This document shows positions 1-11,295 of a stretch of 64,000 nucleotides of DNA, piece by piece (within the stretch, counting starts at the first letter, position 1; every line of letters starts with the position of its first letter). A model generated the notes under the pieces. It was not told the origin of the DNA. It saw nothing but the letters and a program-made list of their open reading frames with translations, and did no database searches. A program made the translations under genes and the position numbers. The stretch lies in assembly GCA_946811185.2 (NCBI GenBank), contig OX328096.1, forward strand, positions 42,422,252 to 42,486,251, written 5' to 3'. The stretch comes from Hippopus hippopus (lineage: Eukaryota; Mollusca; Bivalvia; Cardiida; Cardiidae).

Positions 1-97
1 ATCCACCTGTGCCAGCAGTACTCTGAGATCATATCCTTTCCCAAGTTCCTTCAGTCTGTTATGTATGTAGGATGGATTTAACTGATGATAACGCAGA
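1..97 (-). CDS. ERCC1: ERCC1 exon, central domain ([19 protein letters not shown])
   Basis: The acceptor is TTTCTTACAG at 98-107. The first base T completes the AG left by the preceding exon (Ser). Translation gives [19 protein letters not shown] followed by [11 protein letters not shown] and VD. This aligns with the human ERCC1 segment LRYHNLHPDYIHGRLQSLG and the following VLLVQVDV. The exon may end at position 7, because CAG is followed by GTGGAT, or it may continue past the window edge. Both readings give the family sequence. Confidence 0.9.
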
Positions 98-3000
98 CTG
101 TAAGAAATGTTTTTTGGGAGGTGTTATACATCAATTCAAAGAATCTCTCTGTATGGGCCATGCTCTGTGAAAAGGGGGTTTAATGCATCTGCAAAAAGTA
201 TTGATTCAGGTCAGCCTGGGCACTCTGCACAGGCTGACCTAAATCGAAACTTTTCGCCAATGGTCAATTTTCTGGATGTAAAAGGACCAGTTGACCTCAT
301 GATTGACCTGTTATTAGACAAAATGGATTTTATGGATGTGTAAGTATGTGATGACTTGCTTGATGTAACAGATCACAGAGATGCACCAGACCCCCTTTAG
401 CCAGAGCGCCACCTATGAGCCATGCTCTGGCAAAAGGGGGCTTAATGCATCTCTGTTATACTTGATACCAAACAAAGTCATCACATAATTATGGATCCAT
501 AGGAGCCACTTTTTTCAATAACTGACTTAATCATAGGGTAGATTGGTCCTTTGACAAACAGAAAATTGACTAGTAGCGAAAAGTTTCGGCCCAGGTCAGC
601 CTGCGCGAACTGCGCAGGCTGGCCTGGGTCGATACTTTTCACAGATGCATGAAGCCCCCTTTTCACAGAGCACGGCTCATATGTATATTTTTATTCTGAA
701 TCCCTTGGACTTTTATCAACTAATGCTGGAAGCCATGGAAAGCCCTTGATTATACTCGGATTTGCCAAAATGCTACATAATTCTCAGAGTCTAAATCCAA
801 AACTATTTTATTTTGTAAGATTGAACATCTTTGCAAATAAGATGGCTAGACATAGAATTTAGAATTAAATTCAAATATAGAATGATGGGTGAATATTGTA
901 CCCCAGTCCATCGGATTGGCCAACACTGTCTATATTGGCTAATAAGATTGCAAATCTTATTGGCCAATATAGAATACTAACTGATCTACAACTCTAATCA
1001 AATTCAAAATGGTTAGATAATATGGCTCCTATTCTTTTCATCCTTAGCATGAATAAATAGGAAAACAGATTCTACAGTTTTCAAATGAAAAACAGACATT
1101 GCAAATTTGTAAGAGTATTTAATAAAATGGTGAAAAGTTTATATCCAATATCGGACTATATTTGAGCTACATGTAATTTGTCATCTTCAAATGATTTCAA
1201 CATGGACCAGTCTAAAATTTTTGTGTGATGAAGGGTTGCAAAATTGTTAGCAACTGGGCCCAGGCTATGTACTGACTTACCTAAGATATAAGGCACATGT
1301 CGCTTTGCCCATCACATAGTCAGGTATGATACTACTGTATTCCCAGGGTACATTCCTGATGTGCTTCAATATGGGGTTTCCTCTCTGAACAGAGAACAAA
1401 ATAGTAACAAACTAAACAAATGCCTGAGTAACAAAATCAGTTCTTTACTCATTACTCTGCAAATGTACTTTTCTATGCCTGTTCAGTTTCATCGTTTGAA
1501 ACACAGAGGGAAAAGAAGCAACTGCTTGTAACAAGCAATTACTTCTTTCTGCACACTGTTTTCCATTAAATTAAGAAATAGTATGTGTTTTTTGTGTTGG
1601 TTTTCAGCTGGTCTGCATTGGGTTTACCCTCTACTGCACAATACTAACTTTTAATGACCATGGGAGGCTTTTGAAAACTACATGGGAAAGACAAAAATGC
1701 AGGGAACCAGTTTTTCTCCTTTTTCCACAATGTTTCTATGCTAAAAAAAATCTGGTAATTTGAGCAACCTCTAATTTGTTGTCTGCAAATGCTTTCAATT
1801 TGGACAAGTCTAAAATTTTGTCATGTGGTAAAGTATAAATCCTTTACCACACAATCTCCGAGTTTTAAAGACCCTCAAGACAAAGCCTTACGAAAACATT
1901 GTGGAAAAAGGAGAAAATGCTGGTAACCAGCATTTTCTCCTTTTCCCACAATCTTTTCCATCTTTTCAAAGACAAATTACATTATTTCAGCCACATTTAT
2001 ACAGACATCTGCAAATGCTTTCGATTTGGATAAGTCTGCTTTTTTCTCTTGTGGTGAAGAGTTATGGCAAGGAGCCACTACATTGTGCTCTGACAGGTTC
2101 AACTTTTTTATCAGACCACTAGATCAGCCTCATTTAAATTGAAGGCAATGGCCAGGGACAAAGTGGATCAAATAATAGCACTTGTCTTTACAACACTAGA
2201 ATCACTGTGGAAAAAGAAGAAAATGCTGGATGCAACCATTTACAGTACTTCTCTTCCCACTATATTTTCCAATGCTTTGTTCCTTACAGTTGCTAAAACA
2301 TGAGATTGTGTGTCAAAGGATTAAATAAAGTCTTTTCTTTGATAGAAAATTTGTGTTTGTCTGCAAAGATAGCGTTTAAATCAATGATACTGACAAATTA
2401 TACACAAAGACAACATGTGTGAGGTCCATCTATTTATTATTTTTGTGTGAAATTTCATTTTGAAATGTATTGATGGTACATGTATATCTTATTCACACAC
2501 TTCTCCCTAAAATGTACCTTTTTCATGTTAAGTCTTGAAAATCATTTATCACTGAACTCCAGTTTTCAGTGACTGATATTTCAGTTCTTGCATTCATGTA
2601 ATATCAATGATTTCAGTGTTTTATTTTACAATAAATACATGTATAAGGACACTGTTGATGTGAAACTCATTCATGATATATGTTTCAAAGATGTCCGCAT
2701 TCATGTATTTCCAAATCTTTAAAACCTTTCAAGATTTTCCTTATTATATCTTGATACCCTAAAAAATCACCTGAAATCAGGCTTAACCACCTTTGTTCCA
2801 TCCTTGTATCTGTTGGCAATTATTTCTATGATGTGTCAAATCAACATTTTGTAACATTTACCAACAACAGCGTTCTTTTAAGCCTTTTGTGCCATAAGCA
2901 AGAACATGGGCTTTTATGGACAGCATAGATCAAGATCAGACTGCACAGAACATGCACATGCTAAAAGTCAAAAGAAACTTAAATATGAAATGTTCAGCTT

Positions 3001-6000
3001 TAGTATATGATTAAAAACATTTTATTACTCACTTGTCTGAAGTTTACAATTATACTACTACTTGATGCCGCTTTTACAGTGGGTGCTTTTGTTCTGAAAA
3101 TAAATTGATATCTAAGTCTTGACCAGAAATACAACTGTGGACTTGTCAAAACTAAAATTATTTATAGGAACATATTCATTCTGGCTCAAAAAACAGGATT
3201 TATCTTTGAAAGGGAAGAAAACTTTGTAGGAAAAAAAAAGAGAAAATCCTGTTGACCCACAATTTTGCACCATGTTCTCAAAATCTTTTTCCTCAGGGTC
3301 TTTAACCATTTACCGCACAATGCCAACATTTAACAACCCTGAGAAAGAAGCTTTTTGAAAACATTGTCCTTTTCCCATGATGTTTTGTTACCTTTCCTAC
3401 AATTCTGTTGTTTTTCATCCATAATATAAGTCATGCGATCACTGCATTTCCAGGGTTAAGAAAAAAAAAAAAAAAAAGGAAATCACATGACTTATAATTT
3501 ATATTTAATTAGCAGAATGTACCATTTGACCAATTTGTTTACTGGAACCTTATTGACTAAGATCATTTTGTAAGGATAACTAAATACAGAATACATTTTG
3601 ACTGGATAAAGCAATTTTTACTGTAATTGCATAAAATATTGTTCAAGTATTTAAATCCTAAAACGAAAAAGAACAAGAGGGCTATGATGGCCCTGTGTTG
3701 CTCCACTGAGTAATGTAAATGTACCATGTCCTTCAATGGTATCATCAGAGACATGAATCATAAGTTTGTATGGCAATAGACCTTCATAGAGAAAATAGCC
3801 TGACCTCCCAAAAAAAAGTCATTTTCTTTTTTCAAATGCAGAGATGATGTTAATGAATTATACAAGCATCGTTCATATCAAAATGCAAATATCAGTGTAC
3901 TCTACCAAAGAGTGCTTTGACATGAAGATTGCCAAAACTTTCGTGGCACAGAACATTTTTTCAATGGCATAAATGATCTTGATCTCCACTGTCTGTAAAA
4001 GACTAATAAGTTGTGATTGATACACTATGGGTTAATGTATGAATGAACATACTCATTTGTGTTGGAAGCTGAAGACTCACTGGCTGTTGAATGGGTTGGC
4101 TTTTGGACAGAGGTGGTTGTAGTTGAGTTGGTTGTTGTTAAGTTTATAGCTAAATTATTGGAAGACTTTGAACTGATAACTGATTTACTTGAGGACTGTT
4201 TCAAATCTGCAGTGTTTATTTCATTCCTTCTGATAGATTCTTGCTTCTGGGCTGAGGAGAATAAAAGTTAAAACTTCAACAATGTTTTCATTACAGCAGT
4301 ATTATTAATTACATAAGATAAACAAAATTGGTAAAATACTATACATGTACTTGCAATTTTCTTTCCCTTTTTTTTTCATGTATTTCAGATAAGAAAATAC
4401 TGCAATCTTAGAATACAAATAGTTTTGGAGGTAATGATGTGTTTAATACCACTCTCATCTATTGCTCTAGGACTGTACATGTTAAAGGTCTGTAACACAA
4501 AACAATTAACCCTTTACCAAACAAACCCGTGTTTTAAGACCCTGATGAAGACAGCTTTGGAAAATATTGTGGGGAGAAAAAAGAAAATGCTGCTAACCAG
4601 CATTTTCTTCTCTCCCACAAAACATTCTGTTTTCTGTCCTTAAAGGGACATACAATTCTACTGACAATAAATTTCAAGCTTTTGTTAGTTTTCTGTTTCT
4701 TTGTTTTGTTTTTTTTTTTGTCAAAAAACCAATCTCATGTCACTATTTAAAACAAGAAAATGCAAGATAAAGCATTTTTGAGGGTGAAAAAAAAAAACAC
4801 TTTTCATCCTTGAGTCCATGCCATTTCTGTCCTGAAAATAGAGGATGATATTTAACCATTCAGTGTTATGGCATCATGTTTACATTTGAAATCAGATTTT
4901 TGAAAATACCATATTGGCCAACAGGAGAAGCACACATTCTCAGCAAACAGTGAAACTGGTTTCTTCCAGAAGAAAATGACTCTCAAATAACCATGATAAA
5001 TTCAAGCAAATGCTTACTCTCCTTAGATTAAAAAATAAATTCACCCTTTACCAAACAGTCCCGAGTTTTAATGACCCTGTGAAAAAAGCTTTTGAAAATA
5101 TTGTGGGAAAAGGAGAAATTTTGATTACCCAGAATTTTCTCCTTTTCCTACAATGTTTTCTATCCTTTTAAAGACAAATTCTATTATTTAAGCCACGTTT
5201 GACATGTGCAAATGCTGTCAATATGGACCACCCTAAACTACTGTCTTCTGGTAAAAAGTTAACCCCTTAAACAAATTTATACTGTGTAAGTGGAAATTTT
5301 TGCGATTTCCAAAATTGAAAAGTTCACAAACTTTTCTGTTTGTTGTATTTTACCGCAAGTATACCAACAAATAACAATTGTCTTGAATTCGCAAACATTT
5401 CCGTACACAAAGTGTCAGTAATCTGTATTTCGCAAATTTTTCGACGCGCGTATAATAATGTCCACATATACAGTAGTAACTGACTTTGACCATATCCTTG
5501 TTTAACCTTTTTCCAAATGACAAAATTTTAGACATGTCCAAATTAAAAGCAATCTCAGACAAGAAAATGTATGTGACTCAAAGTTGTAAATGCAGAAAAT
5601 GCTGGTAACCATCATTTTCTCCTTTTCCCACAATGTCTTTTAACCTTTGAACACAAAAACTATAACTTTAGCCACATTTGTCATCTGCAAATGCTTTCAA
5701 TTTAAAGAAAATTTGGTAAAGAGTTAAAGATGGACATATACTCTCATACAGTGTGAGCTGAGATTTAATACAAGGAAAAAGGTGCAAGCATTATGAGAAA
5801 ATGAAAAATTATTTATTAGAAGCACATGTTCCTTTTTCCACAGTGTTTTAACAACATGTCTTCTTCAAGACATACACAAAAATGTCATCATCAGAAGGTA
5901 ATGCACTGAGAGTAGAGTACAAATGAATGTACAAAATTACCTGCATTCACTGAATGTTCTGTTTTCTTCATAGAAGTACCGTCTTTCTGTTTTTTGTAGT

Positions 6001-6025
6001 TTTCAAATAGTGACATTGGCTTTAT
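1..6025 (-). CDS. ERCC1: ERCC1, DNA excision repair protein (partial, 5 coding exons visible)
   Basis: ERCC1 is the non-catalytic partner of the XPF endonuclease. The pair cuts damaged DNA 5' of a lesion in nucleotide excision repair and acts in crosslink repair. Five minus-strand exons join in consistent phase: 5941-6025, 4053-4251, 3033-3093, 1281-1384 and 1-97. The joined protein passes from a Ser/Thr/Asn-rich N-terminal tail into the hallmark block [24 protein letters not shown], then [15 protein letters not shown] and [19 protein letters not shown]. These are the start of the ERCC1 central (XPA-binding) domain as I know it. The (HhH)2 domain that binds XPF must lie left of the window. 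The variable tail is typical of the family. The identity is read from sequence knowledge, not a search, but the conserved block is distinctive. The true start codon is uncertain (see 8558-8640). Confidence 0.93.
148..350. repeat. Hairpin MITE, family 2 (GTCAGCCTGCGCAG type)
   Basis: The element starts at CATGCTCTGTGAAAAGGGGG, then TTAATGCATCTGC, with an internal hairpin built on CAGGTCAGCCTG and CAGGCTGACCT around 210-240. The same arrangement recurs at 414-682, 13700-13925, 26990-27425, 42290-42517 and 52225-52455. It lies in the ERCC1 intron directly right of the exon ending at 97. No protein is encoded. Confidence 0.75.
414..682. repeat. Hairpin MITE, family 2, opposite orientation
   Basis: Ends are GAGCCATGCTCTGGCAAAAG at the left and CTTTTCACAGAGCACGGCTC at the right, giving terminal inverted repeats. 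The central hairpin CAGGTCAGCCTGCG / CGCAGGCTGGCCTG lies at 593-627. It is inverted relative to the neighbouring copy at 148-350. Confidence 0.8.
690..1275. other. ERCC1 intron without recognised content
   Basis: AT-rich intronic DNA. An inverted pair (TTGGCCAATATAGA and TCTATATTGGCTAAT) lies around 928-972. Nothing else is recognised. Confidence 0.5.
1281..1384 (-). CDS. ERCC1: ERCC1 exon, XPA-binding segment ([16 protein letters not shown])
   Basis: The 104 nt exon is bounded by GTTCAG on the acceptor side and GTAAGT on the donor side. It enters in phase 0 and leaves in phase 2. It encodes [16 protein letters not shown] then [19 protein letters not shown]. In human ERCC1 the same place reads RGNPVLKFVRNVPWEF then GDVIPDYVLGQSTCALFLS. 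This is the most diagnostic stretch of the gene and is near-perfectly colinear. Confidence 0.95.
1620..2064. repeat. Two adjacent TTAA-type MITE copies (family 1)
   Basis: The copy at 1841-2064 starts CCTTTACCACACAATC, has the central hairpin AATGCTGGTAACCAGCATT at 1916-1934, and ends GTGGTGAAGAGTTA. A more diverged copy at about 1620-1834 abuts it in the same orientation. Both lie in an ERCC1 intron. Confidence 0.8.
2190..2326. repeat. Degraded family 1 MITE
   Basis: A partial copy: GTGGAAAAAGAAGAAAATGC near 2210 and GATTGTGTGTCAAAGGATTAA at its right end. The central hairpin has decayed. The stretch 2330-2880 beyond it shows nothing recognisable. Confidence 0.5.
2885..2965. repeat. Family 3 hairpin repeat, fragment
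   Basis: Contains AGATCAAGATCAGACTGCAC followed by AGAACATGCA. This is half of the hairpin seen complete at 30892-31085, 55640-55825 and 62335-62533. Confidence 0.5.
3033..3093 (-). CDS. ERCC1: ERCC1 exon ending [11 protein letters not shown]
   Basis: The 61 nt exon lies between the acceptor TTATTTTCAG and the donor GTGAGT. It enters in phase 2 and leaves in phase 0, matching both neighbours. It encodes [20 protein letters not shown]. The last residues correspond to the human ERCC1 NSIIVSPRQ that precedes RGNP. Confidence 0.9.
3105..3400. repeat. Degraded family 1 MITE copies
   Basis: The remnant at 3105-3310 has GGACTTGTCAAAACTAAA, AGAGAAAATCCTGTTGACCC and TTTTTCCTCAGGGTC. A second fragment starts at CATTTACCGCACAATGCC (3308). 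It lies in the intron just upstream (5') of the ERCC1 exon at 3033-3093. Confidence 0.55.
4053..4251 (-). CDS. ERCC1: ERCC1 exon, Ser/Thr/Asn-rich N-terminal tail
   Basis: The 199 nt open stretch has acceptor ATTCTCCTCAG and donor GTATGT, phase 1 in and phase 2 out. The encoded residues are low complexity, with runs of S, T and N, and no recognisable domain. This fits the poorly conserved N-terminal tail of ERCC1. It is placed in the gene by phase, strand and order rather than by similarity. Confidence 0.78.
4505..4640. repeat. Family 1 MITE, truncated
   Basis: It begins TTAACCCTTTACCAAACA and keeps the hairpin AATGCTGCTAACCAGCATT, but loses its right end after CCCACAAAACATTCTG. Confidence 0.65.
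5040..5728. repeat. Two family 1 MITE copies
   Basis: Copy one, about 5042-5265, starts CCCTTTACCAAACAGTCCCG and ends CTTCTGGTAAAAAGTTAA. Copy two, about 5505-5728, carries GACAAAATTTTAGACATGTC and AATGCTGGTAACCATCATT and ends TTTGGTAAAGAGTTAA. Copy two is a mosaic: both of its outer arms have the left-arm type. Confidence 0.65.
5941..6025 (-). CDS. ERCC1: ERCC1 exon, near N-terminus ([14 protein letters not shown])
   Basis: The 85 nt open stretch runs from acceptor CTATTCTTTTGAAG to donor GTAATT and leaves in phase 1. It encodes [14 protein letters not shown] then [14 protein letters not shown]. The KP-x-LF pattern resembles the AKPLF element near the start of human ERCC1. The internal Met (PMSLF) could be the start codon if the upstream exon is untranslated. 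Confidence 0.7.
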
Positions 6026-6137
6026 CTTCAAAAGAATAGACAACAATTGATTAATGCTTAAGTATCATGTGGAGTCATGTGGAGCAACACCCATAAGGAG
6101 CAACAAAACAAAAGGAACAATTTCTCCTCGTCATGGT

Positions 6138-7262
6138 TTTTAGCTCCACTGGCCAAGCCAGCGGGCTTATGTCATGGCCCGGTGTCCGTCGTGCATCCGT
6201 CCATCCATCCGCCAGTGCATGTGTTAACTTTTATTTCAAACATCTTCTTCTCTGAAACTACCCATCTATTTTTCATGAAACTGTACAGAAATGATCCTGC
6301 CATGGTCCTCTTCAGAATTTCTTGAAAGAATTTTATTCCTTCAAAAACTCTGGTTGCCATGGCAACAAAACTGAAAAATATTGAAAATCTTTGAAAATCT
6401 TTGAAAATCTTCTTGTCTGAAACCATAAGGCCTAGGGCTACCAAATTTGGCATGTAGCTTTATCTAGTAGACCTTTACCAACTTTCTTCAAATTATAGCC
6501 CTATGGTCAAATTTGTCCCCGCCCCGGGGTCACAAGTTTTATATGGGCTTAAAGAGGGAAAACTTTAGAAATCTTCTCATACCTAGCCATAAGTCCTAGG
6601 GCTACCAAATTTTGTATGTAGCTTTATCATCTAGTGGGCCTCTACCAAGAGTGCCCAAATTATAGCCCTGGGGCCAAATTTGGCCCTGCCCCGGGGGTCA
6701 CAAGTCTTACATGGGCTAATATAGGGAAAACTTTAAAAATCTTCTCGTACCTAGCCATATGGCCTAGGGCTACCAATTTTGCATTTAGCTATATCTAGTC
6801 AGCCTCTACCAAGAGGTCCCAAATTATTCTCCTGGGGTCAAGTTTTGTCCCACCCCAGTTTTACATGGGCTTATATAGTGAAACTTAAGAAATCTTCTTG
6901 TTACTAACCATAAAACCTAGGCCCACTAAATTTAGCCCTGTCTCAGGGATCTTGTGTTTTACAGGGCCTTTTTATTGAGGAGATTTTGAAAATCTTCTTG
7001 TTTATAACCACGTATTTTAGACCCGTATTATTTGGTATGGGGCTTTATCTTGTGGACCTCCACCAGGATTCAAGTAATTATAGCTCTGTGGTCAAAAATG
7101 GCTTTGCCCTGGGGTCATAACTTTTTCACAGGATTTTATAGAAAAAAATTTGTATACCTTCTAGTTCAAAACCAATTTGCCAAGTATTGTAATGTTTGGC
7201 TTGTAGTGTTTTTACTTATTAGCCAGTGGAGCAATACAGGACCATCATGGCCCTCTTGTTGA
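6138..7262. mobile_element. Tandem-repeat element A with AGCTCCACTGGC / CAAGAGGGCCATGATGG ends
   Basis: The left end reads TTTTAGCTCCACTGGCCAAG. The right end, read on the minus strand, is CAACAAGAGGGCCATGATGG followed by TCCTGTATTGCTCCACTGGC, so AGCTCCACTGGC recurs inverted. The interior holds about four diverged tandem units marked by CCTAGGGCTACCAAATTT at 6431, 6595, 6763 and 6916, a period of 153-168 bp. A CCGTCCATCCATCCGCC tract follows the left end. No transposase is seen, so it is non-autonomous. Superfamily unknown; mollusc Helentron/pearl-like elements with central tandem units are one possibility. Confidence 0.6.
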
Positions 7263-7264
7263 TA

Positions 7265-7930
7265 TAACGTGATGAAAATCTTATAAAGTAGATGTAATTT
7301 CCATTCAAAATTTTCTCTGAATTGAAGAAAATGATTCTATAAAAACATGTCAAAATTGGAAGAGAAAAAATGATGATAATTAAGAAAAAAATGATACACT
7401 GGAATATGACATCTTTTCTTAGTCAGTATTGGATTTTTGTGAAAGCTTCATTAAAAGAACCATGATGAGGGAAAAATAGGCTTCTTTCAAAAAAGCAAAA
7501 AAATATGCCAGATCTAAAATATTGTTGAAATGTTTATAACTCTTAGGGATTCTAAGATAATAGATCTAGTGTCCAAAAAAATTAAGGCAAACAGCTGAAA
7601 ATATTGGTACCCAAAATATAGAAACAGCCTTAAGGGCAAAAGAAACCTGTATGAATATTTCATCTGGTCAAGCTGCCCCTTATTAAGGTATTTTTTTATA
7701 GTGGCCCCCATGTTGGCCAAAGAAGACTGCTTCTGGAATGAATCTGATCATACTGATATCTCTTCTAATGGCACTATGTGGCAATATTTTTACGTCCAAT
7801 ATGTTCTTCTTTGGCCGAAAGGGGGGCAACAATAAAAAATTAACAGGCTTTCAAATCAGGGGTAGTGCAAAGGTGTGCTCCAGTGTTATTTTTGTAATGA
7901 GAATCAATCAGAAATTGAGAAAATACCATT
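7265..7930. other. No recognised feature
   Basis: AT-rich DNA in which short ORFs show no domain, codon signal or splice context I can support. Confidence 0.4.
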
Positions 7931-8557
7931 GGACCTCCCCTTTGCATCAAACACTTAAATATGCCACAGGACTAATTAACACCACAGGTACGCCACAGGA
8001 GACAGTGATACGCCACAGCACACATATAATTAATACTTAATGCATGTTTTCTTATATTTAGATATCTTAATCAAGATGTTATCTTTAGTAAATTGAAGTA
8101 TAGCCGTGAAATTTTATGTATTTATATTGAAAATTGATCTTGAAAGACGGCTGTACTCAGAGTCACGATCTCAATAATGCCATTGATCTACTCTGTATAA
8201 GACATCAATTTCTTGAAAATGTGTGTTTGTAGATAGATCCATTTTTCAATTCTAAGAATATTTAACGATATTTAGAACTGAATCGTAACTTTGTGAACCA
8301 TATCATCTCCAGACTTTTGTGTTAACTCGGATCTGTATAGGAAGATAGTGAAGGGAGGTAACTCTAACAAATGTTTGATACTTGTCGTCACCTTCACCTT
8401 TAGTCTGGAGACGACACCTGTAGATTAGAAAGTGATGTTTCAATGCTAAACATTGTTAAATATCCATCATTTAGATCACGACTTACACACAACACAGAAT
8501 ATTGCTGTCTTTCAAGATCAAAGTTCTACCAAAAATACATAAAACTGCTTAACGTAC

Positions 8558-8640
8558 CTTCAGTCTGAAGGGTTGCTCTGATGTTACTTTTGTGGTTGTG
8601 TCTCCACGACCCCTTCATGGTAGCCATTCTTTAATACCAT
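8558..8640 (-). CDS. Possible first exon of ERCC1 (frame unresolved)
   Basis: On the minus strand an ATG (MATMKGSWRHNHKSNIRATL) is followed by a strong donor, GAAG then GTACGT, at 8552-8557. That ATG frame leaves the exon in phase 1, but the next recognised exon (5941-6025) needs phase 0. In the phase-0 frame the exon reads RGRGDTTTKVTSEQPFRLK and flows well into IKPMSLF, but it has no ATG after a TGA. So it is either a 5'UTR exon, an exon needing an unseen intermediate exon, or not an exon. A diverged inverted copy of this sequence lies at 9100-9170 plus 12586-12640. Confidence 0.4.
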
Positions 8641-9185
8641 CTGAAAATTTCAAAATCTTACCGGTCATCTTTCAGTCTGCTTGATGTGTCTTTAATCCAC
8701 TTGTCAGCTATGAAAATGGATATGAATCAATAGATAAATGATTTAACTTCACATTGACACCGAGTCAAGTGCAAGGTTTTCATTAATCTTTTTGTAATTT
8801 ACCTTTTATTTGACATAAACACACCTAGTTAATTTGTAAACAAACACTCACTATAAATTTAGTCAACTGCACATGCGTGGTCAATTTCATTTGCAAAAGT
8901 GTGGTCTGCAATTTAAGTGATAAATATAACTCCTCGTAAATGAAATATATTCAGTACATTTTAGTTTCCCTATCCATGCCAAAGCTGATAAAACAGAAGC
9001 TGATAAATAATTAAATTGTGAGAAAACTTTACTGTAAATAAATCATTTATTTATCAATTCATGTCCATTTTCATAGCTGACAATCAGATTAAAGACACAT
9101 TGAGCAGACTGATAGATGACCAATAAGACTTTAAAATTTCCAGATGGTATTACAGAATGGCTGCCCTGAAGCGGTCCTACTAAAA

Positions 9186-9431
9186 CACGCCGTACCAGAA
9201 AAATACGCCGTACCATACGCCGTACGGATAAAAACACGCCGTACCAAAATGTGCAACATATTGCTTGCTTTTTTTTGTATTTTTATATTGAAAACCATAT
9301 TATCTATCAAACCTAGCGATGTTAATGCCCAATTTTTCGTATTTGTCAAGTTATTTGCCAATTTCAGACATTCTTTCACGGGACCAACAGGTGCCCGTTA
9401 CGCCGTACCAATTAACTTAGCGCCGTACGAA
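9186..9431. repeat. ACGCCGTACC box cluster, left arm
   Basis: Boxes occur at about 9188, 9211, 9222, 9236, 9399 and 9420 (the last as GCGCCGTACG). Spacing is irregular. The mirror set lies at 12325-12572. Repeated subterminal boxes are often transposase-binding sites; that role is inferred here. Confidence 0.75.
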
Positions 9432-9764
9432 TTTTGAGGCACAAAACAACCAAATTAATAAGAATGTATGATACAATATGCAATTATCTACTTATTTAGG
9501 AGTTTGTTATTCTATTTCATGTCTTACAGAGGTTGCAGGTACGTGTCAAGCATCCTGCAGATATTTACAGAAGGGAAATAACTGTTTTACTCCTGAAGTA
9601 TATACAGAGTTACGTTTCATTACTTTATGAAACCTAGTAGAAAAATATGAAATTACTTTTGACCATTTATCTTCTTTTCCGATACTGAAAAATAATGTTA
9701 TTGAAAATATTTGGAAAAAAGAAGAAAATTATGTTAACCCTCCCGTAACAAATTTCATTGTTAC

Positions 9765-9985
9765 CCTTTACCAAACGACTAAAATTTAACATTGTCCAAA
9801 TTGAAAGCATTTGCATGACAATATCAGTGCGGCTCAAATGGAGTAAGTTTTCTTTGAAAGAGCAGAAAACATTGTGGGAAAGGAGAAAATGCTGGTTACC
9901 AGCATTTTCTTCCTTTCCCACAATGTGTTTAAAAGGCTTCTTTTCTAGGAGCGTCAAAAATCGGGATTGTGTGGTAAAGGGTTAA
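9765..9985. repeat. Family 1 MITE in left palindrome arm
   Basis: Runs from CCCTTTACCAAACGACTAAA to GTGTGGTAAAGGGTTAA, with the hairpin AATGCTGGTTACCAGCATT near 9889-9907. Its exact mirror is at 11771-11991. It was therefore present before the arms were duplicated. Confidence 0.85.
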
Positions 9986-11104
9986 CGGTTGTAGAACTCT
10001 TAGCCATAAAAATGTTTCCAGACTCAACGACGTGGATGTGGTTCTACCATGAGTCCTTTTTTTTTTTTTTCTTTTTAATGTTATTATTTTAAACTAAATT
10101 TTATGAATTTGTAATATTGAAACTCGTTTATATTTTTTCATTTATTAATCCATTTTTACAGTTCTGGTGTTTTACTATCTATTTATTATCTATTTATTTT
10201 TTGCCTGGCATCAAAGCTCATTACCACCCTATATTAATAGGGCACCAAACAAGGACTCGCGGCGTATGAGCTTATAATGACCATGAAACCTTTTTTTTTT
10301 AATTTCATTTCACTGTTATTAATTTAAACTATTTTATGAATTTGTAATATTAAAACTCAGTTATATTTTTTCATTCATTAACTCTTTACCAAACAACAAT
10401 ATTTAGGCTTGTCAAATCGAAAGCATTTGCAGACGACAAAATAAAAGTGACTAAAAATTTGAAATTTGTTTTGTGTTTTAAATGAATATGTGAGCTTCCG
10501 CAGTGAAATGATGTACTTTTAAAAGTGGCGTAAATCACCATAAAATCAATCAATCATTCAACATTTGCCAGTCGATTTTCTTTCCACTGTTTATTGGTAA
10601 AAAACACCGAGACAGAAGAAAAAGAACACGTGTTTGTTAAACTCTAATGCCCCCGTTAAGTTTGTACAAACGGACAGGCTGATAAGGATGAAGATATATT
10701 GCCCCACTCTTCCGATGCGGGGACATAAAAAATGGAATAAATCTATCACGATATTAATTCACATAAATTGATTGCAAGGGTTGTGATGACAATTTTCGGA
10801 AGATATCCAAATCTGCACATGTAGGGGTTTTAGAAAGTATTACTTAGTGTACACAAATTGGATGTATCTAAGTTCACCTATCATATTTTTTTCATATTTT
10901 CGTATTTTTTCATACCGTATTTTCTACCCTTCTGGAGAAATCTCTGCCATTTTCATCAAGTTTAAAATTGCCGTCTGCAACCTGTTTCATTTTGGACGAG
11001 TCTAATTTGACGTTTGGATAAGGGTCAATTTTTTCACAGTGCGCAACGATACAGGATGGAAAACACCAGTACTAAATGGAAAAATGGATTAATGAATGAA
11101 AAAA

Positions 11105-11295
11105 TACCGTCCACGTTCTACAATCATTAACTCTTTACCAAACGACAAAATTTTAGGCTGTTCTAAATTTGCAGACGACAAAATTGAAATTTGTTCTGGA
11201 GGTTGAGAAAACAGAATATGAAAAGGAGAAAATACTAGTTACTAGTATTTTGTCCTTTTCCCAAGATATTTTCTAAAGCCTTATTTTTCAGTATC
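11105..11295. repeat. Family 1 MITE in palindrome spacer
   Basis: Starts CTCTTTACCAAACGACAAAA and carries an altered but still symmetric core, AATACTAGTTACTAGTATT. Both stem halves changed together relative to the usual core. Confidence 0.65.

Noticed and set aside
4059..4271. Plus-strand 70-codon ORF (Val/Leu/Glu-rich)
   Set aside because: It is the antisense shadow of the minus-strand ERCC1 exon 4053-4251, whose Ser/Thr/Asn codons read as hydrophobic residues on the other strand.
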